In this document: one piece after another, positions 22,448-34,384 of the stretch
Layout of the letters: each line of letters begins with the position of its first letter
Numbering within the stretch: position 1 is the stretch's first letter
Assembly (NCBI GenBank): GCA_032164245.1
Contig: JAVMKO010000005.1
Coordinates: 46,702,193-46,766,192, forward strand
Origin: Sternotherus odoratus
Lineage: Eukaryota; Chordata; Testudines; Kinosternidae
Reading direction: 5' to 3'
DNA: 64,000 nucleotides
The notes under the pieces: generated by a model
Databases searched by the model: none
What the model saw: the letters and a program-made list of their open reading frames with translations, nothing else
What the model was told of the DNA's origin: nothing
Translations under genes and position numbers: made by a program

Positions 22448-22520
22448 GTGGGTATTAGCCCACGAAAGCTTATGCTTCAATACTTTAGTTAGTCTTTAAG
22501 GTGCCACAGGACTCTTTGTT
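22448..22520 (+). mobile_element. Penelope-like tail insertion with 11-bp duplication
   Basis: A very short insertion: gtgggtattagcccac, GAAA, gcttatgcttc, then tagtctttaaggtgccacag and gactctttgtt. It is flanked by AATCCTGCTAA at 22437-22447 and 22521-22531, a perfect 11-base duplication (the last two A residues could belong to either side). The insertion starts inside stem II of the hammerhead-like motif and keeps only the 3' tail of the element. It lies in SYNPO2L intron 3. Confidence 0.85.
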
Positions 22521-22922
22521 AATCCTGCTAATGCGACCCCCCACTGGATCTAGTGGGAGCGGGATAGGAGAGAGCACCAATGTACTGATGAGGAATGCTG
22601 CTAGTTCTCCCCAGGACGTGAATGGCGCAGCCTCACACATCTCACCTTGGGCCACTTTACTTCTGGGCATGCCACAGGAAAGAACAGCTGTGGCCAAGTT
22701 AGCCCACAATGGGGTTGGCAGCAAGCGGCACAGAGCTTAACTAACCATGATACCAGTGAATCCTCTTGGGCCCTCTGTATCACCCCTGGGCCGTAGATTC
22801 CCTCTTCCCCTTCCTGCCCTCAAGCAGCTCATCTGCAAAGGTCACAAAGCTGTAGCATGTGCCATTTGGTCCCTGCAGCTCCAGGTCACCCCATTCAGGA
22901 ATATCATCTACGTCGTCGTCGT

Positions 22923-22940
22923 CCCCCCCCCCCCCCCCCC
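22923..22940. repeat. Poly-C tract
   Basis: An 18-base C-run directly after gtcgtcgtc. Homopolymers of this length are prone to sequencing and assembly error, so its length should not be trusted. Confidence 0.9.
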
Positions 22941-23976
22941 GGCTTTTAAAACAGGCTCTGAGGGGTTGTGATGCTAGAAAGCTTTCAATAAACCCAGTGA
23001 AAGACCCCTCACCAGGCTTTCCCCAGAGCCATTTCATAACAAACATCATGACTCCAGGTTAGCTACAGCAAGGCAGCTCCAGACACAGACCCAACAAGGA
23101 AAAGATCAGCTACTTCTCACTCCATACACAAGAGCCAGCCCTCTCCCCTTGCATCTAGAGGGCTGGAAATAGTGAGCAAATATACCAGTGTGCTAACGGG
23201 AAAAGAACGGGGTGGCCCTTTTGCACTGGCATGCGCTGAGCCCCCTCCCCCACTCTTACAGAGTGGGTCAGTTCAGCATCATTGAATCAAGACTCGTAGT
23301 TCACATCCGCGTCTTGGTGCTCCCCTGGCTTCACCCTTTTGGATTCAGCCGTGGGGAAACGGGGCCACAGGGCTACAGTCACAACTGAGTTTTCTCTCAG
23401 GAAATGAGTCCCTCTCAAGCGCACAAGTAGGGGAGAGCAGTGAGAAATCCCTCCCAGAGCAGACCCCCACTGGCTAGTCTCACTCACTCACCCCGTCAGA
23501 GGAACCCTGCCTGGCTCAGGTCTTAGCTCTGGGGTTTGGGACTTGCAGACCCCCTACTAGGGGAGGCTTAATGGCAGCCAGGGTGCAATTCCATCAGCAC
23601 TGGGCCCTGGCTCAGTAACACTATCCATATGCAGCTCCCTACCCGTCACAAGTTTGCCCCCAGCATCTCGCATCGTTCCAAGATTCCAGCCTCCTCAGCG
23701 TTCATTAGAACTAGAGTCCCTGTGCTTTGAGGTTCCTTGGCCCTTTACAGACGATTGCTAAGCCCCTTCCTGACACTCTGGCTTCCTGCCCATCCCCCAG
23801 TTCCTATTCCCCAGCTCACCAATAGAAAGCACTTTATTCCTCACACTTTAATTCCCTTCTCCCATCCCCAGCACCATGGTCAAAGTATTCAAGTCACAAA
23901 GGCCAACAGCAATTTGAGACAAATAGGATATGGAAATGCTCCTCTGACGATGCGTTAAAGTCTGGCTAGAGAGCGG

Positions 23977-23998
23977 AGGAAGGAAGGAAGGAAGGAAG
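23977..23998 (+). repeat. (GGAA)n microsatellite
   Basis: Five consecutive GGAA-type units in SYNPO2L intron 3. Simple repeat, no further feature. Confidence 0.9.
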
Positions 23999-26699
23999 TC
24001 TGTACCTGCATAGGGCTGATCCAAGCTCTTGAAAGCAGTGTCCAGGCCTGGAGACTTGGGCATGTCACAAAGTCCATTTAACTCACAGCTCTCCATAGAG
24101 AGAGAGGCAGAGTGGCTCCCGGCTGGAGCAGAACCAAAACTCTCAAGCGTCCAAGCCCTTTGCTATCAGTTCCACAAGCCTTTTAAAGTCTCTCTTTTGT
24201 CTCTTAGGCATCTCTACCAAGAGCCATGAGGTCATGCGCTCTATTTTTATCCTCTGTGCTTCATCACTGGGCAGCGTGATGGACATTGTCACCTGTCACT
24301 TAAACACTCTCCCCCTCCTCTTTCCTCTCGCTGTAGCCTGGGTTTAAAAATAAGAAAATATGCTGGCCACCAGCAATCTTTGTGCAGTACAAGCATCAGA
24401 CAATGAACAGGTTTTTTCAGCTCCTCGTTGTGAAGTGTTTAGAGTTAAAGTACGTGTTTCTTTCCATACCCTTGGGTTACTGATGTCTCCTGTTCCACTG
24501 TGGGGAGCACGAGAAATGCACACAAAAGGAGGGGGTCCATTCAACACAAACACTTAGGTTTTCACCACACAGTTCTCAGATCAAGACAAGGAGGAAGAGA
24601 GATGGTGGGGAGATATTCTCTCTTCCTGTGCATATCACTTTTATTCTGTGCTCCAGGAGATCTAATCCAGGACAGGGACTCAGGGCTGCATTGACAGAGG
24701 TGTGTCATGGTTACTGAATGCCTGTACATTCATAGTTGAGTTGAGTATGGCAGACCCACAACTGGACTGCAGAGGATGCTGTCTGTAGGGCTAAGGTGTG
24801 TTGGCATATCCATATGAAGGGCCGAGGAATGGTACTAGAAGGTGGGCACTGGATGCAAAGACTGGAGTGTATTGGCAAAGCTGTGTGGAGGAGGGAGGAG
24901 GCAAGACAGAATTGTATTAGAATGATGTGAGGACCTGGGGGTGAGTAGTGGCGGTGGGGCAGGGAGTAATTTGCAGGGCAGAACTGGAGTTTGTTTTCAA
25001 ACCTATGGGATGGACGCTTGCACAGACCCTATCTACACTGTGTCTAGCTGGGTTTGTACCAACAGTTTGTCTTGTCTGTGAGCAATAAACCCACAACTTT
25101 TTAAAAGGGGCCTTGTCAAGTGATCCTCCCTTCACAGGAGCCAGAAACACAGTGCCCCATGAATCACGTAACTCCTTTTCAGGGTTAGTATATTTAGAGT
25201 AGAGGCTGGCCAGTGAAGGTTTGACATTGCCCCTGAAATCCAGTAGTCACTGCCTGACTGCAGTGAATGGAAGTTCGGCAGGTAATATCCCTGAAGAGCA
25301 GATCTGCTCTTTCACGCATGGCGCTCAGAGCATGATAAAACAAAAGAGTTTAATCATCTTCCATTATGAATATTTATACATTTAGAAATAAAATACCGTA
25401 GGGAAAAGTCCTATAGAATCTAGTAGAACATGGTAACCTTTTAAAATTATTTTAAACCAACCTATGGGTGTCTACAGCAGGGATATTACTCCCTATCACA
25501 TTCAAACAAGCAGTTTAAAAATTCTACAGGAAGGATATAAATTCCACTAAATTCTATAGGTTTTGAGGGTAATTTCTATAGAAATTTTAGTTAATTTCTA
25601 TAGAATGCTGATTTGTCCCTGTTGCATTCTGTAGAAATAATCCATAAGGAGGAATTTATGCAATTAGGCACTGATCCTAGAAAAACTCATGCATAGGCTT
25701 ATCTTTGCTACCATGAAATGAGTGGAACTACTTACTGTAGTAAAGATAAGCATATGCAGAAATTATTGCAGGATTGGGACTTAAGAACAAAAATAAGTGA
25801 ACAGACAAAATAGCCAAGCCACTCACATACCTAATACTGCAGGCTCATTTGTTTGCTACAGACCAATTGGGCTTAGTGGGAGCTTTTATTAATAAAGACC
25901 CAAGTTCTAAAAAGCTCTATGAAGCAATCTCCATAAATGAAGGCGTGTAACTGCTAAGATCAAAAATGGGAATCTATTCCTATGATTAAATAATTGTGGA
26001 ATGCTGCTCTCATATGGTGTCACTTGGAATTCTGTTCCATAGCTGATGTTGCAGATAACTCAGTCATTAGAGGTTATGGAAATTTCATGTTCTTTAGATT
26101 TGAGGTCCTTTCAAAATAAGATCTTGAATAGGTTCCACTGGATTCCAAGGCATTTCCCAATTAAAAGCCAATTTATCATCCCACAACTAGTGTTGGAGTT
26201 GCAAACAATACATTTATAAATAATGAATATATTATTTTCTTTAAATTAATGGCATAACTCTTGGAACAAAAAAAGCTCTTTCCTCAATCCTGGGTATTGG
26301 AATATGACCATCACCTCTGAAAGGTGGTTTACTGAGGTAAGCTCTCATTCAGTAAAGCATTTAAACACATGTTTAACTTTATGCTTGTGCTTAGATCCAT
26401 CCCTATTCATCAAAGCACATACTCCTACTGAAGTAGTACTTAAGCATATAATTAAAATTCAGTCTATACTTAAGTATTTTGCGGAATCGGGTCCTTAATA
26501 CTGTCAGGGGCCAAGATTTTCAAAAGTGACCAGTGATTTTTGGGAACCCAACTTGAGACAGCACCTTAAAGGGCCTTGATTTTCAGGGACAAGGTTCTCA
26601 ACCCTTTCTGCAAATCAGGCTTCTTTAAAGAATAGCCCAAGTTACTGCTTACTCTGGAAAGTCTTGACTATGAAGACTTAAGACATGGCTGACCTTCTG

Positions 26700-26741
26700 C
26701 TTGGTAGAACTCTTAACTTACTAGTTAAGAGTTCTACCAAG
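26700..26741. repeat. Perfect 19-bp inverted repeat
   Basis: CTTGGTAGAACTCTTAACT, a TACT spacer, then AGTTAAGAGTTCTACCAAG. The arms match without error and would fold as a hairpin. It is not part of a recognised transposon, and no polyadenylation or tRNA feature surrounds it. Confidence 0.95.
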
Positions 26742-27184
26742 GAGAGAGGGTGCGGAGGCACCTCCACTTTTTGTGAAGTCATGTGACCCTCACTATTTCC
26801 TCCTGGAGCCCTGAACAACCTAAGGAAGAGGCTGTTCCCTCAGGCAAGTTCCCTTCCATCAGAAAGTGCTCATCTGGATGGGTTGGATGGCAAAGTTTTC
26901 CCCAGGCAGATGGATTCGGGAAAACTGCATGTGTAGCCAGTGTTGCCTCCCCAACACTTCACGCTCAGTGTCTCCTGTGTAGCCTTCTGGGACAAGGCTA
27001 CAATTGGGGAAACTTTCTTCTTGCAAGGTTCATAACTGCTTTGGCTCAGTGGAGCAGCACAAGGCAGCCAGGGCATACTAGTGAGTCTGGCTTTTGCATT
27101 TTTGTGATAGCACACTGCATCACTGACTTATATTCTCATTGTTTGTGGTATTGTTAGAGCCATGCTGCCCCCAGGATATCAGAG

Positions 27185-27343
27185 AGACAAGGTGGGTGAG
27201 GGTAGTGATCAATGGCTCCCATGCACTGCTACAGGCTGAGGACTGACTGGCTAAGCAGCAGTTCTGCAGAAAAGATCCTGAAGATTACAGTGGGTGAGAA
27301 GCTGGATATGAATCAACAGTGTGCCCTTGTTGCCAAGAAGGAG
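27185..27343 (+). pseudogene. CR1 LINE fragment with internal deletion
   Basis: The text gtagtgatcaatggctccc is joined directly to atgcactgctacaggctgag and on to ttgttgccaagaag. In the copy immediately downstream these two parts of the RT region are about 280 bases apart (27604-27620 and 27895-28015). So this copy lacks the YxDD-containing middle. It ends at the start of the next CR1 segment. Confidence 0.65.
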
Positions 27344-28142
27344 GAGAGGAGAGGAAAGTGATCAGGAACAGTCAGCATGGATTCACCAAGGGCAAATCAT
27401 GCCTGACTAACCTAATTGCCTTCTACGATGAGATAACTGGCTCTGTGGATGAGGGGAAAGCAATGGATGTACTATTTCTTGACTTTAGCAAAGCTTTTGT
27501 TATGGTCTCCCACAATATTCTTGCCAGCAAGTTAAAGAAGTATGGGCTGGATGAATGGACCATAAGGTGAATAGAAAGCTGGCTGGATCGTCAGGTTTAA
27601 TGGGTAGTGATCAATGGCTCCATGTCTAGTTGGCAGCCGGTATCAAGCGGAGTGCCCCAAGGGTCAGTCCTGGGACTAGTTTTATTCAATATCTTTATCA
27701 ATGATCTGGAGGATGGTGTGGACTGCACCCTCAGCAAGTTTGCAGATGACACTAAACTGGGAGGAGTGGTAGATACACTGGAGGGTAGGGATAGGATACA
27801 GAGGGACCTAGACAAATTAGAGGACTGGGCCAAAAGAAATTTGATGAGGTTGAACAAAACAAGTGCAGAGTCCTGCACTTAGGACGGAAGAATCCCATGC
27901 ACTGCTGCAGACTAGGGACCAAATGGCTAGGCAGCAGTTCCGCAGAAAAGTACCTAGGGGTTACAGTGGATGAGAAGCTGGATATGAGTCAACAGTGTAC
28001 CGTTGTTGCCAAGAAGGCTAACGGCATTTTGGGCTGTATAAGTAGGGGCATTGCCAGCAGATTGAGGGACGTGATTGTTCCCCTCTATCGACATTGGTGA
28101 GGCCTCATCTGGAGCACTGTGTCCAGTTTTAGGGCCCACACT
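27344..28142 (+). pseudogene. CR1 LINE reverse transcriptase, 5' part of an interrupted copy
   Basis: Translations show [70 protein letters not shown] and AEKYLGVTVDEKLDMSQQC. These are the successive RT blocks of CR1 LINEs, including the FADD catalytic motif. Frame changes and stops occur near 27570 and 27880, and the expected FD in DFSKAFD is FV. The copy is 5'-truncated and is cut at 28142 by a hAT element; it resumes at 28638. It lies in SYNPO2L intron 3. Confidence 0.9.
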
Positions 28143-28629
28143 CAGGGCCGGCGACAGGGGGGTACAACGGGTACAGCTGTACCGGGCCCCGGACTTCAGG
28201 GGGGCCCCCTGAAGTCCGGGGCCCGGTACGCAGCAGTACCCCCTTGTCGCCGGGGCTGTGAGCAAGGCGCAGCTCCAGGCAGCCGCTGCAGCGCTCACCA
28301 GCCCCCCTCCCCCGGCACCCAGCAGCCTCCCCCCGCCTCCCTTTGCTTCTCCCGGACGGCCACGCGGCTGCAGCGCATGTGGGGGTTGGGGCCCGCGGGA
28401 GGTAGGAGACCGGCGGGGGGGGGCATGGGCAGCGGGACACCGGCGGGGGGTGGGGGAAGCCCGCGGGCGGCGGGAGACCGGCCGGGGGGGGGAACCCCGC
28501 GGGCGGCGGGACACTGGCGGGGGGGGGGGCGCGGGGGGCGGGAGGCCGGGGGAGGGGGCCCCGCGGGTGGCGGGAGACCGGGAGGGGGGGCCTGTACGAT
28601 CTGCCCCAAAATTCCTGTCCCCGGCCCTG
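28143..28629. mobile_element. hAT-type element, GC-rich family, copy 4, inside CR1
   Basis: 487 bp with ends CAGGGCCGGCGACAGG and CCTGTCCCCGGCCCTG, a perfect 8-bp duplication CCCACACT at 28135-28142 and 28630-28637, and both flanks in CR1 sequence. The left subterminal palindrome (gtacagctgtaccgggcccc, then ggacttcagg with its complement) is nearly perfect. The right half is a row of about 30-base GC-rich units (gcgggcggcgggagaccggc type). Confidence 0.95.
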
Positions 28630-28637
28630 CCCACACT

Positions 28638-29118
28638 ACAAGAAAGATGTGGAAAAATTGGAAAAAAGGCCAGAGAAGGGCAACAAAAATTATTAGGGTC
28701 CTGGAGCGCATGACTTATGAGGAGAGGCTGAGAGAACTAGGATTGTTTAGTCTCCAGAAGAGAAGACTGAGGGGAGATTTGATAGCTGCTTTCAAGTACC
28801 TGAAAGGGGGTTCTAAAGAGGATGGATCTAGACTGTTCTCAGTGGTAGCAGATGACAGAACAAGGAGTAATGGTCTCAAGTTGCAATTGGGAAGGTTTAG
28901 ATTGGATATTAGGAAAAACTTTTTCACTAGGAGGGTGGTGAAGCACTGGAATGGGTTACCTAGGGAGGTAGAATCGCCTTCCTTAGAGGTTTTTAAGGTC
29001 AGGCTTGACAAAGCCCTGACTGGGATGATTTGGTTGGGGATTGGTCCTGCTTTGAGCAGGAGGTTGAACTGGATGACCTCCAGAGGTCCCTTCCAACCCT
29101 AATATTCTATGATTCTAA
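28638..29118 (+). pseudogene. CR1 LINE, 3' part of the interrupted copy
   Basis: Continues the copy broken by the h[54 protein letters not shown] and the 3' end ggttgaactggatgacctcc, ending in the CR1 terminal repeat ATTCTATGATTCTA. The C-terminal RT region reads without a stop from about 28640 to 29020. Confidence 0.9.
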
Positions 29119-29683
29119 GGCTAATGGCATATTGGGCTGCATTAGTAGGAGCATTGTCAGCAGATCGAGGGAAGTGATTATTTTCCTCTATTTGGCACTG
29201 GTGAGGCCACACCTGGGTATTGTGTCCAGTTTTGGGCTGCACAGAAAGGATGTGGACAAATCGGAGAGAGTCCAGCGAAAGGCAACAAAAATGATTAGGA
29301 GGCTGGAGCACATGACTGATGAGGAGAGGCTGAGGGAATTGGGTTTATTTAGTCTGCAGAAGAACAGAGTGAGGGTGGATTTGATAGCAACCTTCAACTA
29401 CCTGAAAGGGGGGTTCCAAAGAGGATGGAGGGAGCTAGGCTGTTCTCAGTGGTGGCAGATGGCAGAACAAGGAGTAATGGTCTCAAGTTGCAGTAGGGGA
29501 GGTCTCGGTTGGATATTAGGAAAAATTACTTCACTAGGAGGGTTGTGAAGCATTGGAATGGATTATCAAGGGAGGTGGTGGAATCTCCATCCTTGAAGGT
29601 TTTTAAGGCCCAGCTTGACAAAGCCCCGGCTGGGATGATTTAGTTGGGGTTCATCCTGCTTTGAGCAGGGGGTTGGACTAGAT
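29119..29683 (+). pseudogene. Second CR1 LINE fragment
   Basis: Begins directly after the terminal repeat of the preceding copy: [48 protein letters not shown] and [20 protein letters not shown]. It continues, with frame changes, to tttgagcagggggttggact. It stops before the terminal repeat, where a hAT-like left end begins. It is related to but distinct from the upstream copy. Confidence 0.85.
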
Positions 29684-29812
29684 GGGGGTGGCCAACCTGC
29701 GGCTCTGGAGCCACATGTGGCTGTTCAGACGTTAGTATGCAGCTCCTTGTATAGGCACCAACTCCGGGGCTGGAGCTACAGGCACCAACTTTCCAATGTT
29801 TCAGCCCATTTC
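29684..29812. mobile_element. hAT-like fragments
   Basis: The text ggggtggccaacctgcggct resembles the left end of CAGGGGTGGCCAACCTG-type hAT elements, but no right end was found. It is followed at 29750 by ataggcaccaactccggggc, which matches the end of the element at 43793-44419. Both are incomplete. Confidence 0.4.
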
Positions 29813-30659
29813 TCCCATCTATCAGTCTCCTACTACATTTAAATAGCCCATCCTCTGGAGACCCAACAGTGCAACTCCTTCCCTTCTTTATATCAGCTGC
29901 ATATTGCTAAATGTACCATAATCTCCACTCTATCCTCCAAGCCATTCATTCAAATGAGTAATAGTGTTATTGATTGTCCTTATTTGTTAATCACAGTGAG
30001 CTCAAGACTGCAAAAGAAACAAATAAAAGTAGTCCCTGCCCTGAGGAGATTGAAATGTCCACACTGGAGTTGGAGGTGTAGTTTCCAGCATGAGTAGACA
30101 TACCTGCACAAGCTCTGTCCAAGCTACTGCGCTAAAAATAGCAGAGTAGCTGCCATTGCACAGGTGACGTGAGGAGCCAACCTCCCCAAGTACGATCCCT
30201 TCTGAAACCCTAGATGCTTACTCAGGGTGGCTAGCCTGTCCTGCTGCCCGTGCAGACATGGCTAACCTGCTACTTTTATCTCTCTAGCTAGATCAGAGCT
30301 AGCATGGGTATGTCTGTGTTAGTTGTAAATAACACCTCCAGCTCCACCACAGACAGACCCACATAGGGCAAGATGGGAGAAGAGGGGAAGTGCTGACTTA
30401 AAGTTCTGTTTGTTTGTTTTAAATCCTCCTCTCCTCTGCAGTCACATACTGTGGAGGTGGAGATGGCATGTGATGACATCGATTAGTGTTTTCTGGTCAC
30501 AAGGGAGAGAAGGCAGAAGTAGTACTATTGGACCCAGCATGGACACTGACAGAACTCCATTCAAAGCCTCCTCCCAGTTAGACATCATGAACCATTAATA
30601 ACTATTCTCTCTATTCTATTCTTAGTCAATTATGTAGCAGTGTACAGTGGTTCCACCTA
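29813..30659. other. Unassigned intron 3 DNA
   Basis: No coding or repeat signature recognised. Confidence 0.3.
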
Positions 30660-31560
30660 ATCCACATGGCTTTCATTGCCTTATGGGAATGTCATGGGGA
30701 ACCATATCAAGTATCTTATTAAACTCAGCGTGTACTGTGTGCACTGTATTTTCTTCAGCGACTAAGCCTTTTATCTTGTCACATGGCTGTCTGATCTCAT
30801 TGGTTGTGATTAATCTATATTGTTGATTATTTATCACCTTATTTTCTGCTGGTGATTTCAAACTGACTGCCTCAATAACTTCGTTGGAGCTAAACATATT
30901 GCTCTGTAATTCTCTGTGTCTCTGTGCCTCTTTCTTAAATATAGGCACTATGTTTGCTCTCTTCCTCAGAGACCTCTCCTGTTCTCCACGAGCTCTCAGA
31001 AATAATGTTTGACACATCTTCCGCTAGTTCCTCAGGTTAAACATCAAAGGTGAATGTAACCAAGTCCTACTCTTTTCAATACACATCAGTGTAACAAATT
31101 ATCTGTAATCTGCTCACCCCGATCCTGTCTTGTGAATGCTCCCATTCCTTGTTCGTTAAGGGCCAGATCCTGAGCTGATGTAAGTCAGTGTAACTCCCTC
31201 GACTTCAATGGAACTATGCGATTACACCAAGGGAGGACCTAGCCTTTCTTGTTTTCCTGTTACTATTATCAGTTTTAATGGAGACTAAAACGAAGTAGCT
31301 GTCAGCATATCAGCTTTCTCTTTGCCATCTGTTAGCTGCTTCCCTTCCCTGTTGAGCAGCCACCCTCCCCTCCCCCATCATCCTCATACTTCCAGGGGAT
31401 TTATATAAACCTTCCGCTAGTTCCTGTTTATGGCCTTTGCTAACAGCACCTCAGTTTGGACCCTCTCTTTGACTTTGTTCCTATGCCTCCTTATTATCTC
31501 CCTATAAGTTTCTCTTTCCACGTCCCTTTCATCCCTGGAGAGACAACATGGGTCATTGAG
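30660..31560 (-). pseudogene. Old CR1-type LINE fragment
   Basis: The minus strand encodes KRANIVPIFKKE (the CR1 W.K..IVPIFKKG block) followed by decayed RT text with NKILDMVPHDI (the FSKAFD.V.H block). Further upstream on that strand, ERETYREIIRRHRNKVKE resembles the linker before the RT. Stops and indels are frequent, so this is much older than the 27344 copy. Confidence 0.6.
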
Positions 31561-32639
31561 ATTCCTATTTTCATTTGCAGTGGGTTTACTTTCAACGAGG
31601 CCTAGGAGACCCTAGGAGCCAAGAAACTATTCACTGCAAGGTGTGTATGTATGTGTTTATTTTAAGGTAATTATTGTTCCTGTCAATTTAAGACCTGAGC
31701 ACATACATAGTTAAAAACAGACCATGGAATATTGCCAGTAATTGACAACAAGTCAATTTAATCACACTCATCTCCACCATGCCACCCTTCAGCCATCAGC
31801 TAATCACATACCCCCTTTGATACATGTCCCAATCAGGGACTCGCTAAATTAATTACATCCACTTGGCAATAATGCCCTGGAAACCACCAGGGCTGACTGT
31901 TGCAAGGACCATGGGATTGATCCTGAAGCAGTGAACTCAGTGAAAGTTCTGACACAAGTAAGTAATAAGATCAGGTGGCATATGAGTAACTGAGTTCCAG
32001 AGACAGAGTCCCTCCACTGAGTGGGTCCTACCTCCACACTAGGATTTCAACCCAGGGGACTAGGCAGCAGGAACCCCTTGCCCAATCATAAATAGCACAA
32101 TGGAGCATGGGAAGAAAAACGGTTCTGAAGGGGTTGCGTCTCCAACCCCTTGAGTTGCCCATGGAAGAGAATGGGAAGCTATTGCAAAGCACAGAGCTCT
32201 GCTGTGATAAGGTTACCTCAGTGGTCACTGTGAAGTGGGTGGTGATATCCTACACTGGGTGAAGTTTCTGAGTAATCTTTAAGGGTGATCCTAATTAGAG
32301 TGTGTTATAGTACCACAGCCTGGAGGTGACAAAAGCATGGAGAACTCTAGCAATGCCTAAACCAAGTGATGATGAGAAAAGGCATTTCAGGCCATCATTA
32401 CAACCTGGGAGTTCAGGAGCAGTGGTGGATCTAATAAGACGCCTAGAGTCTGAACCACTAAGACAAAGGGTGAGCATATCCCCCCAGTAAAGTGATGAGA
32501 CACATCCCCCAACACCTCAAGAGGCTCACAGTGCTTTCATCTCCATAAGAGCATCACCTTAAGTTAGCTCACTCACATCCAGATCCCTATCTTAGGTGAC
32601 GATGGGAAAACCTGTGCGATATGTGTCAGATGCAGAGCA
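31561..32639. other. Unassigned intron 3 DNA
   Basis: No gene recognised. Text such as cagatcctgagctgatgtaa at about 31165 belongs to the flanking old repeat type but has no clear boundaries. Confidence 0.3.
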
Positions 32640-32730
32640 AAAAGAACGAGGAGTACTTGTGGCACCTTAAAGACTAACAAATTTATTTGGTACGCTTTTG
32701 TGAGCTAAAACCCACATATGGTCATCTAAG
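32640..32730 (-). mobile_element. Penelope-like tail, reverse orientation
   Basis: The plus strand reads gagtacttgtggcaccttaa, agactaacaaatttatttgg and cttttgtgagct, the reverse complement of the tail at 1085-1160. The hammerhead-like part is decayed: the first conserved block (CUGANGA) is not recognisable. No target duplication seen. Confidence 0.7.
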
Positions 32731-33878
32731 AGTCACAGCTGCCAAAGCTCAGAGGTCAAGTAGCAAAGCACAGACCATAGTGCAAAAGAGTTAGAGTTCA
32801 AAGTGCTGGCCAGATGGTCAATATTTGTCATGGCCCCCACTGCCTACAGTCCAGCAGCAATCAGATAGCGCCTTTACTGGGCTCACCCTCACTGCAGTGA
32901 GGTGAGGCAGGAGTCACCATCCAGAGGGAATTTTACACACTCTCCACTGTGTAAGGTATTTATTTATAAGCATCCCCTTACCCTGACTGGTGTGGCCTGT
33001 ACATCAGAACAATGGCTTAAAATAAAAGGGTTTCCTTTTCCAGTGCAGGATGCTGTAATTCTGGTGCATCCACTTAAGCAGCTGGGCCCATGTCAAGCAG
33101 AGGAGGAAATTCTCCCCCACCCCCTTCCTCCGCACCATATATAGAAAGACTGGAGTTCCAGGGACTAAAAATAGTCCAGCAGATACGTTTAAATTAAGAT
33201 ATTTTGAAGCACTTCTGCACTGACTTGAATTCCTACCACAAGATAACAAGCTGGGACCAGAGCCCTGAACTGGTTTATCTGTCTTCTGCCTAGGGTTGGC
33301 ACTTCTGTGAGGAAGGGTGGGAAAGTCTGAACATGTTCCACATCTGAGTCCATCTATGCTGTTGCTGAAAATAAAAGAAACTGTTCTGATGGGATGACTG
33401 TGAGGAAACAAACTTGGTGAAAGATTTCAGAACAGAATAGAATGGTGCAAAGGTTTCCTATGGTCTGGGGACACCATATGAACCTACCACTAGAGCTGGG
33501 TAAATAACAAATTTTTCAGTTTGCTAGCACTTCTGAAAAAATATTAATTTCAGCTTAAATTGAAAACGTTTTTCAAATTTTTCAGTGCTTCAGGAAGTTG
33601 ATTTTCCCCCCATTTTCAGCATTTGTAATGATTTAACTACATTTTTTAAAATTTCAAAATAAAAAGTCATTTTCAATCAAAAAATTCTCAATCATTTATT
33701 CAGAAAATATCGATTTTGGGAGGGGGGGTCCAGATTTTTTTCTCTACAATGAACAATTTGGCAAAATGACACATACTTGAAAGATTTTGGTGTCACTGAA
33801 TCTGCATTTTTTTGTCAAAATATTTTTAGTTGAAAAATTTTCTCAGACAGCTTTGGAGCGCCATGGGACCTTATAGAC

Positions 33879-34212
33879 CAGTGGTTCTCAAACTTTGAGG
33901 AACCACAACCCTTTTTCAGTTAAGTGTATGGCAGCGCAACCCTTGTATGTCTGCTGAAAAGCCGCCAAAGTGATTGCTTCCGCATTCGGCGGCGTTTTGG
34001 TGAACATGACGTGCACTTCAACGTGCCCTCAGAAAAACCGCCAAAGCTGGAAGCAATCACTTTGGTGGCTTTTCTTAGCACTCTCCGAAGCACCTAGTGT
34101 CTGCCGAAAAGCCACCAAATGTGGAAGCAATCAATTTGGCGGACTTTCAGGGGCAAAATGAGCTCGTGACCCCCATGGAATCGGTCAGCGACCCCCAGTT
34201 TGAGAACCGCTG
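33879..34212. mobile_element. hAT-type element with CAGTGGTTCTCAAACT ends
   Basis: 334 bp with ends CAGTGGTTCTCAAACT and AGTTTGAGAACCGCTG (one mismatch), and a perfect 8-bp duplication TTATAGAC at 33871-33878 and 34213-34220. The interior contains three related segments of the agccgccaaa / ggaagcaatcactttgg type. Confidence 0.95.
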
Positions 34213-34384
34213 TTATAGACTGCTAGTGCCAGAAGCTATAATCCTGTTCCCATTCTCTGCTCCCTATAGACCTCTCTTGCTTCTTAGTCCCCCTTGATCT
34301 CCTGACTCTGCTACCACTGCAATGCATCCATTTCTCAACCTTACTCTCCCCATTGACTGTGCTTCTTACCACATAACAGATCAG

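Larger units (their letters stand above)
22532..27184. other. SYNPO2L intron 3 DNA, mostly unassigned
   Basis: No exon was recognised. Contents noted: a C-run at 22923-22940; a GGAA repeat at 23977-23998; a perfect short palindrome at 26700-26741; and, at about 26340-26500, text of the cattcagtaaagcatttaaac type that resembles an old dispersed amniote repeat. The rest is featureless AT-rich intron. Confidence 0.4.

Noticed and set aside
32640..32730. A functional hammerhead ribozyme at this and the 37971 copy.
   Set aside because: The first core box is unrecognisable here, and GAAA is AAAA in the 37971 copy, so neither should cleave.
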